Assembly (NCBI GenBank): GCA_021014325.1
Contig: CM037462.1
Coordinates: 14,280,135-14,344,134, forward strand
Source of the DNA: Plazaster borealis
Lineage: Eukaryota; Echinodermata; Asteroidea; Forcipulatida; Labidiasteridae
Length of the DNA stretch: 64,000 nt
Direction: 5' to 3'
Shown here: in pieces, positions 1 to 12,561 of the stretch
Layout: every line of letters begins with the position of its first letter
Position numbering within the stretch: the stretch's first letter is position 1
Notes under the pieces: model-generated
What the model was told of the DNA's origin: nothing
Seen by the model: the letters and a program-made list of their open reading frames with translations, nothing else
Databases searched by the model: none
Position numbers and translations under genes: made by a program

Positions 1-37
1 AAAAGAGGTGATCATAACAAATCTGAATTGATAAAAA

Positions 38-170
38 CTTGGCTTCTGACTGGCACCCTGATGAAAAATAGGGAGACCGTCAACATTAGGGCTAGATAGC
101 TCAGTTGGTAGAGCGCTGGTACGTTAATCGAGCGGTTGCACATTCTAATCCTGCTCTAGTAAATCTTTCT
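38..170 (+). mobile_element. tRNA-derived SINE, family A
   Basis: GGGCTAGATAGCTCAGTTGG (A-box region) at about 89-108 and a decayed B box at 146-160, ending CTGCTCTAGT. The upstream CTTCTGACTGGCACCCTGA and GGGAGACCGTCAACATT are shared with copies at 8.9, 13.3 and 47.9 kb. It is not a functional tRNA: no acceptor pairing is seen. Confidence 0.7.
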
Positions 171-604
171 TTGTTCATCCCAAAATCAATTGAACTTTCT
201 CCAGTCAGTTTCCCCTGTGGTGTATTACTTGTTTATAAAATCTCCTAAAATTTCCACAAACTGCATATATGTGCACTGTAGTGTGTCTTGCTACTTAGCT
301 TTTCCTTCAATAAACAATTCAAAATTTCCCCTCTCAAGGTTTAGAAATAAATATATTTAAATTTAAACCACAATTTTTTTTAAATAACTGGCCATGTACA
401 GAGTTAAATGATGTTAGGAAGGATTGAGAGTCTCAGAAATTAAACTTTCTAAGGAATTTATTAAATCTACAGCCTGAAGGCATAGAAGATTGTCTCATTA
501 CATGGGTCCCCAAAACCCATCCACAGTAATTTTGACCACTTGCTGTCGACAGCTCACATTACAGGAGGATTTGATCTGCGAAGCCTCTCTCTTTCACAAT
601 TTTC
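171..604. other. Unassigned intergenic DNA
   Basis: AT-rich, no gene, no recognisable repeat structure. Confidence 0.6.
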
Positions 605-960
605 TTTAAAGGCCCTGTACACTATTGGTAAGACCGAAAAACACAAATGTTCACAGATTTACACATAACTTACATGATTTAAAGTAAGTAATGGTTGAAA
701 GGGTTCCTTAAAACATTTCTGCCTAAAATGCTTTCGTTTCTGAGAAATGAGTACAACAATAGTTTTTATCACACGCGATAAAAACTTGATGCTTGAAAAA
801 AACAGAAAACACATAAGGTCTCTTTTCACTATTTTCTTGTGACCTCGATGACCAATTGAGCTCAAACTTTCACAGGTTTGTTTGTTCATGCATATGTTGA
901 ATCACACAAAATGTGGACACTGATTTTGAGCTGTTACCAAAAGTGTACAATACCTTTAAA
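605..960. mobile_element. MITE-1 family, divergent copy
   Basis: Terminal inverted repeats of the TTTAAAGG...TACACTATTGGTAA type at 605 and its complement ending at 960. The interior shares the CGATGACCAATTGAGC and TTTCACAGG blocks with the other family members. It is a non-autonomous DNA transposon with no coding content. Confidence 0.7.
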
Positions 961-1589
961 GGAATCCCAGGGCTCGACGTGACTACCTGGGCTAGGCTCC
1001 ACAGAGTCCAGCTCTGGGAGTCTCGATCTTGTGATGAAAGCGCAGCGCCAGCGGTTTCACCATATTGCTGCGTTGATTAAACGATCAATTGAAGGGAGAC
1101 GATTGCATTAATCATCCAGACGTCTGATCTCAGGAAGCCTGACGTCTCTATTGGATGTGACAGACAGATACAATGTGTGTACTCCCATTCTCAATGTGAG
1201 GAAGGGCTTTATAATAGGATAAATAAATTACCGTTTAAATAAATGAATTGGTTTGTTGACTGAGATTTCCTAGTGTACATGCCCATGCACCTGTTTCCGA
1301 ACAAGCATTGAGGGCCACCCCCTCCCCTCACCCCCCCCCCCATTATTTCAACAGCTGTAACCACAACGTGAACAATACAAACCTAAGTGTTTAGCTTTTC
1401 TTGACAAAATACACAATTGATAACAAGCAAAGAACATTTCTTTTAACTTTCAATCTGAAAGCACTGAATATAATTTCATTTCATTTCATTTCATTTATTC
1501 TGGTTGTGAAGTCAAGGACCCTCCGAAAGGTGAACTTAATCACTATACTAGCCAAGAACCCAGTGGAGAGAAGACAAGGAAGGAAGTTT
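961..1589. other. Unassigned intergenic DNA
   Basis: Contains a C-run (1318-1341), a triple TTTCATTTCA stretch at 1478-1497 and no gene. Confidence 0.55.
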
Positions 1590-1760
1590 CAGTTTTAGTA
1601 GTGGGAGGAAAACCCCAGAAAATTATTCCAAGGAAAACCCACGCAGTCAGGTGGGTACTGAAAACACAATCCCCGTAGTGCCCTCGGCGTGGTGCAAACC
1701 GGGGTGGAAGGCGAGGAAAAATACCACTACGCAAACCCAACCGCCCCATACCACCCTCAT
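1590..1760 (-). mobile_element. SINE family C fragment (minus strand)
   Basis: GTGGGAGGAAAACCCC at 1601-1616 is the complement of the family C tail at 49.1 kb; the tRNA part is not preserved. Confidence 0.45.
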
Positions 1761-1989
1761 ACCAGTGCCAATCATGCAGAGAAATATTTCCAACTGAAAT
1801 ATAATCAAAGTCATATTTATAGAAGCATCTGGACATACTGATGATGCAATTCATACCAGTCCTCCAGAGAAATATTCAAATTAATGTCAAAGTAGTAACA
1901 TTTATACGTAAATTATGTAGCCTCTAAAGACCCTCAAATCACAAATCGAAATAAGCATACATGTACAGGTTTCAGCTATCAGCATGCAC

Positions 1990-2420
1990 AAAATCTGGAC
2001 CGCAGGCCCGAGGCCAGTGATTTTAACATCGGATCAGTAAACTCAAGACTGGACAAGTCCGGCTGTCTTGTGTTTTTCTACTGAATAGTAAAACCTTTCA
2101 ATTAGACAAAATGAGATAAATCTACTCTTACTTCCCTCAGTGCTTGTACAAATAAAAACAGCATGATATACTGTGTAGAGAGGTTTTCCTCCTTTTTGTT
2201 CTGGTCTTGTGAAACAATTTCTTGGGCCAATTTCACAAAGAGCTTAAGATTGATCATAAGCTGTGTATCAATCATAAATGCTAAGCAATGTGTGATGTCA
2301 CACTACAAATCACTATGGCGATACTGACAACTCATCTTAAGATGAATCTTAGTACTTTGTGAAATTGAGCCCTGCTCCTGTGAAAATGTTTGAACAGCAA
2401 GCCTGCAGTCTTGTGGATTC
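1990..2420. mobile_element. hAT-like repeat, copy with nested MITE-C
   Basis: GGACCGCAGGCCCGAGGCC and AGACTGGACAAGTCCGGC match the other copies; MITE-C (2224-2372) splits it, and the end (AGCCTGCAGTCTTGTGG) continues after it. Confidence 0.55.
2224..2372. mobile_element. MITE-C (GGGCCAATTTCACAAAG ends)
   Basis: A 149-bp element with inverted ends of the GGGCCAATTTCACAAAG type. It interrupts a hAT-like repeat whose two halves lie at 1990-2223 and 2373-2420. Confidence 0.65.
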
Positions 2421-3654
2421 CCCACCCCCCAAAAAAAACAAAAAAACAAAACAAAATTGAGCTCTGCTTTAAACCATTTAAAGACCATAGCGGCTGCAAG
2501 CAGCTTGTACCAAAATCCCTATAACGGCTGCAAACGGCCACAATGTTTAAACTATTTCCGCTCAAACAAGAGTGTCAAAGAAAAGGTATCAGACCGAATC
2601 GACATTTTCCAATGTTTCCCTGTTCACACAGAATGTACAATTCTAAAACAAAACCACATATTTCTGGTTCTAAATCATTTTTTCCTGAAAACAACGGGGC
2701 AAAAAATCAACAAGATTAGCCATATCTGGCCATATGGTGATGATTATACAGAAGTGAAAGGGTTAAATAAATATTAAATTGTTTTCACTTCAACAGGATC
2801 CCCTAATCTGTTGAAACTATCACAGGTCGGCTTGATGGTGTTTATCAACAGGATGGAAACGACGTAATAATTTCACAAAGAAAATTAATTATTGGATATC
2901 AACCAAAGTAGGGACAGCAACGCTCTGTCATTTTCGGCTGTGACTGTTGTTTCAGGTACCGTCACTTCAAATACAACCCCCCCACAGATGGTTCGACAGT
3001 TTGTCTGAAAACTCGCTCAGAATTAAGGGCCCCTAAGTCCGGCAGTTTATTAACGTCCAAACAGAAATTACCACAGCGTAATTATTTCCCCAGAGAAGGC
3101 AACGTACCTTGACACATACGGGATAAGATTTAAAAATTAACAGATCTCTAGGGATGTGCTGGATGAGACAGACATTAACGCGATTTAATGAAATCATTTA
3201 TAGAGAAGCGACACCACATAATCCTTTAACGACACTCACTTTTTATGCAGCGAAGAAAAAACCACAACATAGAACAAGTTCGGGTGGCGACTAAACTTGA
3301 CTAGACCGACTAGACTAACCAGAAACCATAGAGCACAGGGAGATTGACTATATCGTTTATTAGTTTCTGGTCCCAATATACAGCTCTGGTCAAGTCTAGT
3401 CGCCCACCCGAACTTGCTCATATTGGTAGGCCTCGAATTTGCAATGCAGTTTCTTGGGGGTGGTAAAAAGGACACCTAATATGAGGATAATTTTCAGTTT
3501 TCATTGGGTATTTCAAAGGGCACCAAGGCAAAGATCAGGGTCAAGGAGCCTCCATTGATGAATTTCATAATATATCTGGCCTAAAAAATGAAGCTCCTTA
3601 CATCAATACATGATGTACACCAAAGAGTAACTGTGATTCTAAAGCACCAGCTCT
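2421..3654. other. Unassigned intergenic DNA
   Basis: The open frames here do not show protein-like composition or splice context. CTAGACTTGACCAGAG-type complementary blocks at 3290-3410 suggest a decayed inverted repeat. Confidence 0.5.
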
Positions 3655-3798
3655 GGCCAAGGCTTTGGCTATTGCTTTGGCTATTGGCAAGGGCTTTGGC
3701 TATTGCTTTGGCTATTGGCTATTGCTTTGGGTATTGGCCAGGGCTTTTGCCATTGGCAAAGGGCTTTGGTTTTTGGCTAGGGCTTTGGCTACTTGCTG
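3655..3798. repeat. GGCTTTGGCTATT minisatellite
   Basis: About ten imperfect units of 12-15 bp based on GGCTTTGGCTATTG. Two plus-strand open frames over it are products of the repeat. Confidence 0.85.
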
Positions 3799-4573
3799 GA
3801 ACACTGCATCTGTTTACAAATTTTATATTTCCCAATGTAGTCGCAAGCCCCTGTCACAGCACACACTCAGTTCACAACAATGATTAAAGTCTTCAAATTG
3901 TCCTCGACACACCAAATTTGCACGAAACCATTATTTAATGTTGTTGAAATCATGTGGCAATAGCGTCTTTGTCTAAAATACGTGTATTTTATTGTAGTGC
4001 ATGTGCGCATGATTAGAGCACAGCGCACATAGTATACATGTAGACAGCATGGCTACAGTTTGTTTTGTTAACACAGCTGTATGAACCTATTGAGCAAACA
4101 CAATAGAAAATTTGCTTACAGCCTGCACGTGAACATAATGGCAGACTTGATAAAAAAAAACCACATTCACGGCCTCGATGCAGTGACAATGGAGTCTAAT
4201 ATATACTAGTAGGCCTATAAAGTGCCAATTCCATAACAGCTCCACTATGTTGCCAGGTTCATTTAAGTATATACAGTGTCCAGCTCAGGCACTTTACACT
4301 GCATTGAGCCAGGGAGGAAGGACTGATTGAGCCTAATAATTTATTGAAGGTACGCATCACAGGTTCTACGAAAAGCATTCCTTCACATCCTGTACTTTTC
4401 AATAAAAAAACCAAGGGCACACAAAGTACTTTTCTCCAGAAACAAAATGTCAAGCAATAAAACGGCCCCTCACAAAAAAAATATGGCATTACTGAATATA
4501 TTGTTGTTGCTGGAATTACCCGTAAGACATGTTCTCCCATTCCCATGCAGAATTTAACCTTCCTATAAATGAC

Positions 4574-4850
4574 TTATAAATGGTAGCAGGGTTCTCCCCA
4601 TGCACAAGCTAGCGTATCGGGCCGATACAATTTGTACTTTTTTTTATACGGTAGTTCACAAAAAAACATGAAAAGAAAACAATATAGAATGCTCCAAATT
4701 GCACAGTAGGGCTTTGAAAACCAAGAAAAACACCAAGTAGAAAACATTCCGAAGACCTTGTTTCAATTCAGCGCGCTTCGGCCAAACATCCCAAAATTTT
4801 GGCCCAGAATGCCCCCCAGTTTAAAAAAAAACCTGGGCAGAATCCTGGGT
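4574..4850. repeat. Dispersed repeat X, copy 1
   Basis: AGGGTTCTCCCCATGCACAA to AACCTGGGCAG shares long blocks with 17920-18190 (GCTCCAAATTGCACAGTAGG, CGAAGACCTTGTTTCAA). Nature unknown. Confidence 0.6.
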
Positions 4851-5024
4851 AGGAAACCATTTTACACATTAATTGCTTACGTCCTTTCTCCGGTAACTTT
4901 TCGTTACGTGCTTCTTCCAGGCACAAGACGAAGTATACTAGAGTAATTGGAATGAGCGTACTCTTCCAAAAACCAATGAAGTCCGTATCATACCATTCCC
5001 CCTTACTCCTTAACCAATACTGAA

Positions 5025-5400
5025 CAGTATGCCTAGCCCTGTCAAAGCTCAATGAATTTGAAGCACAGTATAATTGCAGATCTAGGCCTAATTTCATAAA
5101 GCATGTACATTAAGCACAAAAACTTGCTAAGCATGGAAAACTCTTGCTTAGACAAAAATAGGTTACCAGCCAAAATACCATATAGTTACCATTGATGTGG
5201 TATCATACATGTACCATTCGTGAAGGGTATGCCTAGCCCTGTCAAAACTCGATGAATTTGAAGCACAGTATAATTGCAGATCTAGGCCCAATTTCATAAA
5301 GCATGTAAGCACAGTAAAGCAGGGAAAACTCTTGCTTAGAAAAAAAAAAGTTACCAGCCAAAATACCATATAGTTACCATTGATTTGACTGGTACCCCAC
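5025..5400. repeat. Tandem duplication, period about 200 bp, with MITE-B-like sequence
   Basis: TATGCCTAGCCCTGTCAAA and the following GAATTTGAAGCACAGTATAA occur at about 5029 and 5228, each followed by TTTCATAAAGCATGTA. Confidence 0.8.
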
Positions 5401-5574
5401 TCATTTCTTGCTTAGCAACAGAATATGCTTAGCAGAATTTTCTGCTAAACAGCTCAATGAAATTGGGCCCTAGTCATTAATAATATACTTGCCCTACATT
5501 GTGATCCTATGTTTACATCTAAACGTACTTGTGTTCTGCAATATACTCCAATACTAAATAATATGTCATCTACA

Positions 5575-5825
5575 GGATCTTCAGGAAAATTCCCCGGCCA
5601 GGTGTTTTCAGAAACACGTACACACTTTTATGAAGATCTTTCAAACCAGCTTCTCTACTACATAAACCCGTCAACCTGTCTCCTTGCGTTAAAGTTGAGG
5701 ATGGTTGACTTGAAACACCAGAAGGAAAACGCTCACTGTGTTTATTATCTTGTTGAGAGCTGGTTAGCTGCTCGTGGTGATGATCAGTTACAATATCAGA
5801 TATCAATCATGACTAGATATGACAG
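5575..5825 (+). other. Candidate coding exon of unknown gene
   Basis: Within a 132-codon open frame, 5575-5825 is preceded by CATCTACAG and followed by GTGTTT. The translation (for example HFYEDLSNQLLYYINPSTC, YYLVESWLAARGDDQLQYQ) has a natural composition and is not repeat-derived as far as I can tell. I recognise no family. The acceptor lacks a good pyrimidine tract. Confidence 0.25.
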
Positions 5826-6234
5826 GTGTTTGAAGATGATTTTTCAGATTGAAGGAGGGAGGGTTGGAAGGGAGAGGGGGGAGGGGGATTTTGTTGGTTA
5901 TCATTAGGGTGCACCAAGCTCCATGGGTACACTTTGAGGAGAATGTTGTGAACTGAAAGACACCAACTCCAAATATAGCTTTGAGGTATCCTACACGATC
6001 CAAGCCCTACGCTGTTGGTTTGCTCTACAAAGCTGAAATTGTAAGACGACAAACTTCCAAAAATCTTTCAGGATTACACATCATTTTTTTCCGAACAGAA
6101 CAAATTTTAAGGATGTGCTGGAATTGAATTGTTGAATCATATCTAAATATTTGATTATTACAGACAAAAATAATGCATTATTTCTTCGAGATTTTTAAAA
6201 CAATGTTTGTGGTTGTTATGTTTTCACTGATGTA

Positions 6235-6490
6235 CAATGAACCAAAACCTGATGACAAACACCCTGTGTACACCCCGCTCTGTGTTTAAATATACTCTGT
6301 GGACATTCCCTTGTTCTGGCACTTAAAAAAAGACAGATTTACATTGGTGAAAAACACTATCAATGAACCAAAACCTGATGACAAACACCCTGTGTACACC
6401 CCGCTCTGTGTTTAAATATACTCTGTGGACATTCCCTTGTTCTGTGCACTTAAAAAAAGACAGATTTACATGAGTGAAAAACACTATGTG
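6235..6490. repeat. Tandem duplication, period about 126 bp
   Basis: The segment starting CAATGAACCAAAACCTGATG is present twice (from 6237 and 6361) with very few differences, so the duplication is recent. Confidence 0.9.
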
Positions 6491-7341
6491 GAAGTGTTTC
6501 AAGTCCCTACATTGTGTGGACTACTTTTGTTCTAAGTTCCACACTTGGTCTGTAATGCTTGCCCGTGAGCGTGTCTACCCGTTGAAACCGAGGACCTTAA
6601 CAAAACGGATCCGCGTATCTTGACAGAGCGAGGACATACTTAACAAAACCAACGGGACTGCCGCTAAAAAAAAGTCCAAACAGTGGGACAACAAAGGGAA
6701 AACCTTGAAGTACAGGGTCGACAAACACGTGTGTACCAGCACATAACCTTAAGAATTTGTTACAATATTGACACTTGACACCTATTTGTACAACGTATGT
6801 AATTGTTTCAAAAAACATCCAAGCAGGAATTTTCCGCTAATGGAGCACCATTAGCAGAATTTCTATTTCTTAGAACCCTCTGGGGAAACACGTGTGCTGC
6901 AGCTGTCTCAGCAAAACCACTAATCAATAGTGTCATAACTCTCTCAAATATTATCAATTTACCCTCATCCTTCCAGATAGTCCTATTCCATTGCATTTTA
7001 CATCAGTTAATCAAAGGATCAACTTAGAAAATACTATTCCCAAAATTGTTTAGCCATGTAATCTATTGACATTATATGAAATAGCCATACGCAAAAAAAT
7101 TACAGTAATTAGTCTGCCAACTTAATTAAATTAAAATATTTAGAGACCTGAGTATTGGAATACTCCACTTAAGGACATATAGGAATGTTGTCAAACAGTT
7201 GCAAGCCTAATAAAGGTCACCTTCACAATTTTTTCTATCAATTAAAAAAAAGTCACATTCTTAGTAACTGCAGCTACTACAGTACACAATTTCCATTGTA
7301 GGAATCTGACTGAGCCTGTCCCTGGGGAGTTTTAATCACTG

Positions 7342-7704
7342 TTAAAGGCATCGTACACGTTTGGTAATTACTCAAAATATATATTAGCATAAAAACTGAC
7401 TTGGTAACGAGCAACAGAGAGCTGTTGATAGTATAAACGACTCCCTCTGAAGTAACGTAGTTTTTGAGAAAGAGGTAATTTCTCACTAAAATAATAAAAA
7501 CTTCTTGCAAGAAGTTTTTATTATTCTATCTGAAAGCACACAAATTTGTACAACAAGGGTGTTTTTTCTTTCATCATTTTCTTGCAACTTCGATGACCTA
7601 TTGAGCCCAAATTTTCACAGGCTTGTTATTTTATGCATATGTTGGGATGTACACCAAGTGAGAACACTGGTCTTTGACAATTACCAAACGTGTACGATGC
7701 CTTT
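7342..7704. mobile_element. MITE-1 family, full-length copy
   Basis: A 363-bp element bounded by AAAGGCATCGTACACGTTTG and its complement, which form about 26 bp of terminal inverted repeat. In the middle (about 7492-7522) is a 30-bp perfect palindrome shared with the copies at 46.1 and 54.4 kb. Open frames inside it are shadows. Confidence 0.85.
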
Positions 7705-8887
7705 CACAATAAGCAAAGCAAGAGGCGCGCTAACTTGCTGGCAGTTCTTAGAAGCAGATGAGTGCATCAATGCAATCCATTGTGAATGCACAAAGCGCTG
7801 TCAAATCTTCTTGAATCATTTATGAAATACACTTATTCTAAACCCACGCTTTTCCTCTATACTATGGTAAGCACCAAATTTGCTTACCAGTAAACAGCTT
7901 TATGAAATTGTCCCAAATAGGCTTAAAATAACACATTTTCGAGTCATCTGGCCAACCACAGCATTTTCCCACCCATCCAACTAACGGCTTGCGTGTGGTC
8001 CCCACATCCTGGTTAAAAACAGAAACCAGCCATCATTCAATGTCAATGGCCATATGGTGATAAAAACTTCATGAATATATTTTCCGACTGCTCAAAACCC
8101 CAAAGCTTAATGACAGTCTCTATGTCTCCTCATATATCACTTTTGTTTTCAAGTATGGAATTTTGTGCTTTTAGCATATTAAAGGTATTAGGCCAAATAA
8201 TATTTTTTAAATGTTTAGCGTCCCCGCCCGCTTCCTTTTCAGAGGCCGCCTCCCTTTTTATCTTCCTTTTTTTAAAGAAAAAAAATATATATTTTTAACG
8301 ATCCCTTACGAAAAAAAACCCCCAGATTTTATTCCCCTCCATAAAAGCGACCATAGTGACAAAATAGACTTTTCCCATGAAAAATCGCACGTGCGCATGA
8401 GGGAACCTGGCGCCTCCTTGTATACTGGCTGATGGTGGGCATGACGCATGTACGCATTTGTGCCTCTGTCTAGCGCACAACTCTATGGCGTTTGCCAACC
8501 AACAGTGAAAGCATGTGTGCCGTTTGCCAACCAATAATGTAACTGTTTGTTAATATTGTTATTATTATTAATATTATGCATGTATGGCATATATGCCAAT
8601 CAATAACGCATGCATGTGAATGTAATTAGCATATTCCATGGGGAAGGCTAAATGTAGCCATGAAAAAATTGAATTCTTGCTTGTTCGGTACAGTACATTG
8701 TACACGCGTTGAACCGTTTAATAATGTACGTACCACATATTGTACATGGTATGAATTGAGTTTCCAAATTAAATTTCTTGTGAGAAATTGTTTCTTTGTG
8801 CGTAATGCTTGAGAAGTTTTGTGAGACCCCTGGTCAATCTATAACTCAATGCATGACAGAGATGCTTGGCCATGTGTGAAGTACCAA
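7705..8887. other. Unassigned intergenic DNA
   Basis: Contains a GCCAACCAA duplication (8494-8535) and a MITE-B-like remnant near 7865-7915. No gene seen. Confidence 0.5.
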
Positions 8888-9080
8888 GTGTAAAAATTCA
8901 AAGTATTTCTACCAACTGAGCTATCTAGCCCAAATGTTAGCAGTCTCCCCATATTGTCAATATCTTTGTTCGGGGTGCCAGTCAGAAGCCATTCAACCTG
9001 TCTCTGCCATGTAACCAGGGATCACACCCAAGTTTACGATACAACCTGGGAAGCGGCAGGAGAGGGATCACCTTAAGTGG
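8888..9080 (-). mobile_element. tRNA-derived SINE, family A (minus strand)
   Basis: Complement of AGCTCAGTTGGTAGAAATAC and of the head GTTACATGGCAGAGACAGG. The B-box half is replaced by unrelated sequence. Confidence 0.65.
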
Positions 9081-9380
9081 TTGCAACTTTTTATTTCAAA
9101 TATCAAGTTATAACTTTTGAACACCCTACTTTATCCATCATTTGCATATTAGTAATCAACTATTTTTTTCCCTCATTTCCAGAGAATAAGGACAATCTTA
9201 ATCCCCCCCCCCCCAGTTCAAGCCTCAACCCTGTGCAATCAAACACTTGCACACGTTTTCTGAAACTTCTTTTATTTCAAAACTCTGTGCTTTACCATTT
9301 AAATGTACATTTTCGACAAATTAAGAAATGGCTGTGCTGTGACACACTGTAGTATTAAGTAATAGTCTTAGTTCGAAGAG

Positions 9381-9618
9381 GCTCCAGTTGTGTAGTCATG
9401 AACACATCTGGTCACGAAAACCACTATCTAAACCGTTATCGCCCCCACGAACCGCTCGCCGCCAGAGGGCGCTTTCAAAAACCTTGTTACTGCTAGAGGG
9501 TGCTATCATTCCTGTAATCGCTATACTGTGGTTCGTTGGGGGATAGTGGTTACACGAATGATGCACCCTCTAGTGGTAACATGTTTTTCGTGACTATTCT
9601 TGATAACACAACTGGAGC
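9381..9618. mobile_element. Imperfect foldback element
   Basis: GCTCCAGTTGTG at 9381 pairs with CACAACTGGAGC ending 9618; inner blocks AACCACTATC and GATAGTGGTT also pair. It contains AGAGGGCGCT-type repeats seen elsewhere. Confidence 0.65.
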
Positions 9619-9619
9619 G

Positions 9620-10837
9620 CAAGACTAACACTGCAGTTAATAAAGTAATAGGCCCTACACACAATTTACATGTGTTTGCATTCATGGCCTTTGGCATTTT
9701 GAGCACTACACATGTGATCCAATGCCTGTTTGGACAGTGCATTGTACACTTCTCTGTATTAAACTTTGACCAAGGAAAGCACTGACAACATCAGTTATCC
9801 TGTTTTAAATCGTGGTCAATATGTTGACAGATTACTTGATCCCGTCCCCTCTTGTCTACAACAAGTCTCTTGACAAGGGCCAAATTGACTGCGCTAACTA
9901 CATAGTACAGGTACAAGAACAGGTATGTTGTACAGATGTACTTGTATACTGAAAATGAAAACAAAAATTTACACACATTTTCAGGATACCATCCATCTAC
10001 TAGGTACAAATGTACCTTGTTGACCAACAACCAAAGTTTTTTAAGTTGTTAAAACAGGAGAAGCATCCTATGAGGTCACCCAAGGGTCTATGTTTTTCTG
10101 TAACCTCCTCCCTCAAGGCAACCTCAGCCTGACGCATTCTTCTCAGTAGTAGAAAGAGAAAGAAGGAAAAAAAAAACCCAACACCCACTGGTTTCCCATC
10201 AACGAAACCTAAGCCAAAGGGGCGTGTTGGTGGCAACCATACACCACCAAGTCATCCCGTAGGCATCTTCGGAGGTCAAGATTTCTGCTTTCTTAAACCG
10301 GCACCCCTGGAACGAAGACACCACAGGATGCTGGATCTGGTTCCTGCTCCTCTAATTGGAGCCTCACTGGATACCAAGAAACCAAGGTTTTTTCTTCATC
10401 ACCGAGGACCTGGCTGCCGGTTTCATTTGAGATATTTTTCAATCCTTTTTATTTATACACTTCTTTTACGATGATGATCAATCACAGCTGCCATTCCTTA
10501 AAGATGAGGAAACAGCAGAAACTTTTTGATAGTTGTGGCATTGCTATATGATCATATTACGGAATGGTTTAGTGGTTATGATCAGGAATGATGAAAGCAC
10601 ATCCCCGTGTGACATCTGGCCTTCAAGAAAAGTTGTTAAAATGATTTAATATTTCTCTTTGTGCATCCCTCTCTGTACTTAATTACCACCTGACATTCTG
10701 ACAGATTGGACTTCTCTCTCCCATTGTTAATTTCTTGCAGGAAGTTTTCCCACAGATTCTATTCTTGGAAAAGTGTGGGTGGGACAGGTGAATGTATTGT
10801 GGAGAAATGTTTTTAAGTCTCGAGAAGAACTAAATGG
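9620..10837. other. Unassigned intergenic DNA
   Basis: No coding exon with credible splice sites; no repeat structure recognised. Confidence 0.5.
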
Positions 10838-11115
10838 TGTGTCATCGCCGAGCAGTCAAGCGCACCGGACTCAAGCTCTGGTGTTTCTGATCAGCAGAGT
10901 GTGGGTTCGAGTCCCGGTCTTGACACTTGTGTCCTTAAGCAAGACACTTCCATTCTATGGATGGGATCTAAGGCCATTCGTCCCAAGTGTTGTGTAATGC
11001 ACATAAAAGAACCCAGTACACTTGTGAAGAGAAGGGGTTCGCCCCGGTGTTTTCTGGTATGGCTTTCCAATTTCAGCTCTACCCCAACCATGGAGGATGC
11101 CCCAACCCTTTAAGA
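10838..11115 (+). mobile_element. tRNA-derived SINE, family B
   Basis: A-box-like CGCCGAGCAGTCAAGCGC and B box GGGTTCGAGTCCC (10903-10915), with the CCGGACTCAAGCTCTGGTG variable region of a class II (Leu/Ser-like) tRNA. The tRNA-unrelated tail runs to CCCCAACCCTTT. Confidence 0.72.
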
Positions 11116-11737
11116 TCCAAATGGAGCCTCTCCAAGGCTGTCATAAATCACATACCTCACAAGACACCCTCACGCTGATAGATACTAAGCACACGTTGGC
11201 TTTAATGATCACAGGGGTTTCTTGAAATACAGCAGCGCAATCCATGTTTGTCTCTCTCTAGTCTGTGGATTGCTTGCTTGCAATGATTAGAGTGTTTCAA
11301 TTACACAAGAACATGATTGAGATTTGAACTGTAGTACAGTGCATTCATCTTGCATGTTTTGTCAGCAAGTCAAATTACACTTTGCATACAGGTCACCATG
11401 TGCACTGTGTTTGACTTGAACAAGTTTGACACCAGGGTCCAATTTCAAATTAAAAAACGTGATTAAAAATACCTAGAAGAAGCCTCTTCCTGATCATCTG
11501 CCAGCATTCTGTCAATCAGTCACCCTTGTTTCAATGCCGACCTTCCTGTCCAATGGGGAGACTGCATGAGGGACCCTTCAAACATGATGGGAACGAGGTT
11601 GGAAGTTTCATAAATAAGTTTCACTAAACAACCATGCCAGTGCCACGCCAAAGGTCTTTTTTCCCATGGTGGTAAATTAGGCCTCCATTCAATTCAATGC
11701 ACAGCGTGACATTGTGTTTTGTACAAGCATAGATTTT

Positions 11738-12250
11738 TGCTCAGTAAAACTGTTGGCGAATCTGTGAGACTGCCCTCTGGTTTTGGCCCGCGCACCTCTT
11801 CAGAATGTTCCAATACAATGTTTAAAATGAAAGTTACTTTCAACTTGTTGCTTTACGTATGAGTAGCTTTTTGTTTCACCAGTCACCGCTGACATCGGTT
11901 CCACTCCATCAAACCATATTCAAATACCTTTTTTTTTAGTACTACATGGATCTCACTGTACAAGAGAGAAGTGTCCTCAGAGTACGTGTACGCACAGTGC
12001 TCTTCCTTGGGTACTTCCTGTGGTAAATTGGTCCGTGCCTCAATCGCTGCGCAATTTGAACAGTAAAACTCTTGGCGAATCTGTGAGACTGCCCTCTGGT
12101 TTTGGCCCGCGCGCGGACCGCGCGGCCGCGCACCTCTTCAGAATGTTCCAATACAATGTTTAAAATGAAAGTTACTTTCAACTTGTTGCTTTACGAATTA
12201 GTAGCTTTTTGTTTCACCAGTCATCACTGACATCGGTTCCACTTCATCAA
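11738..12250. repeat. Tandem duplication, period about 319 bp, with a GC-rich insert
   Basis: TTGGCGAATCTGTGAGACTG and the following 150 bp occur at 11753 and 12072. The second copy has about 19 extra bases of CGCGCGGACCGCGCGGCC-type palindromic sequence at 12108-12130. Confidence 0.82.
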
Positions 12251-12561
12251 ACCCATATTCAACTACCACTTTCAACTTTGTTTGATTCCTACATGGATAC
12301 GAGTGAAACGTCATCAGAGTACACCCACTGTGCCCTTCCTTGAGTACTTCCTGTACATGTATTTAAATTGGTCAATGCCTCAATCGCTGTGCAATTGACT
12401 TCCTATTATAGAGGGGAAAATTGATTCACCGATAGAATTGAATCAACAGGCGAGGTTACGATCGATGCTAACTACGTCCCATCAAGGGGAGCTTCATATC
12501 TGTAATCATATTATTTTACCTTGCTTTGTTATTAAAAGCACTTGATAATGTCGATTACTCA

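Noticed and set aside
89..165. Functional tRNA gene
   Set aside because: A and B boxes are present but the acceptor stem does not pair, the B box is decayed, and flanks recur at other copies: it is a SINE. The same holds for 39325-39412, 48957-49035 and 32815-32890.
3588..3887. Hydrophobic Leu/Trp/Ala-rich open frame
   Set aside because: Comes from the GGCTTTGGCTATT minisatellite; no splice or start context.
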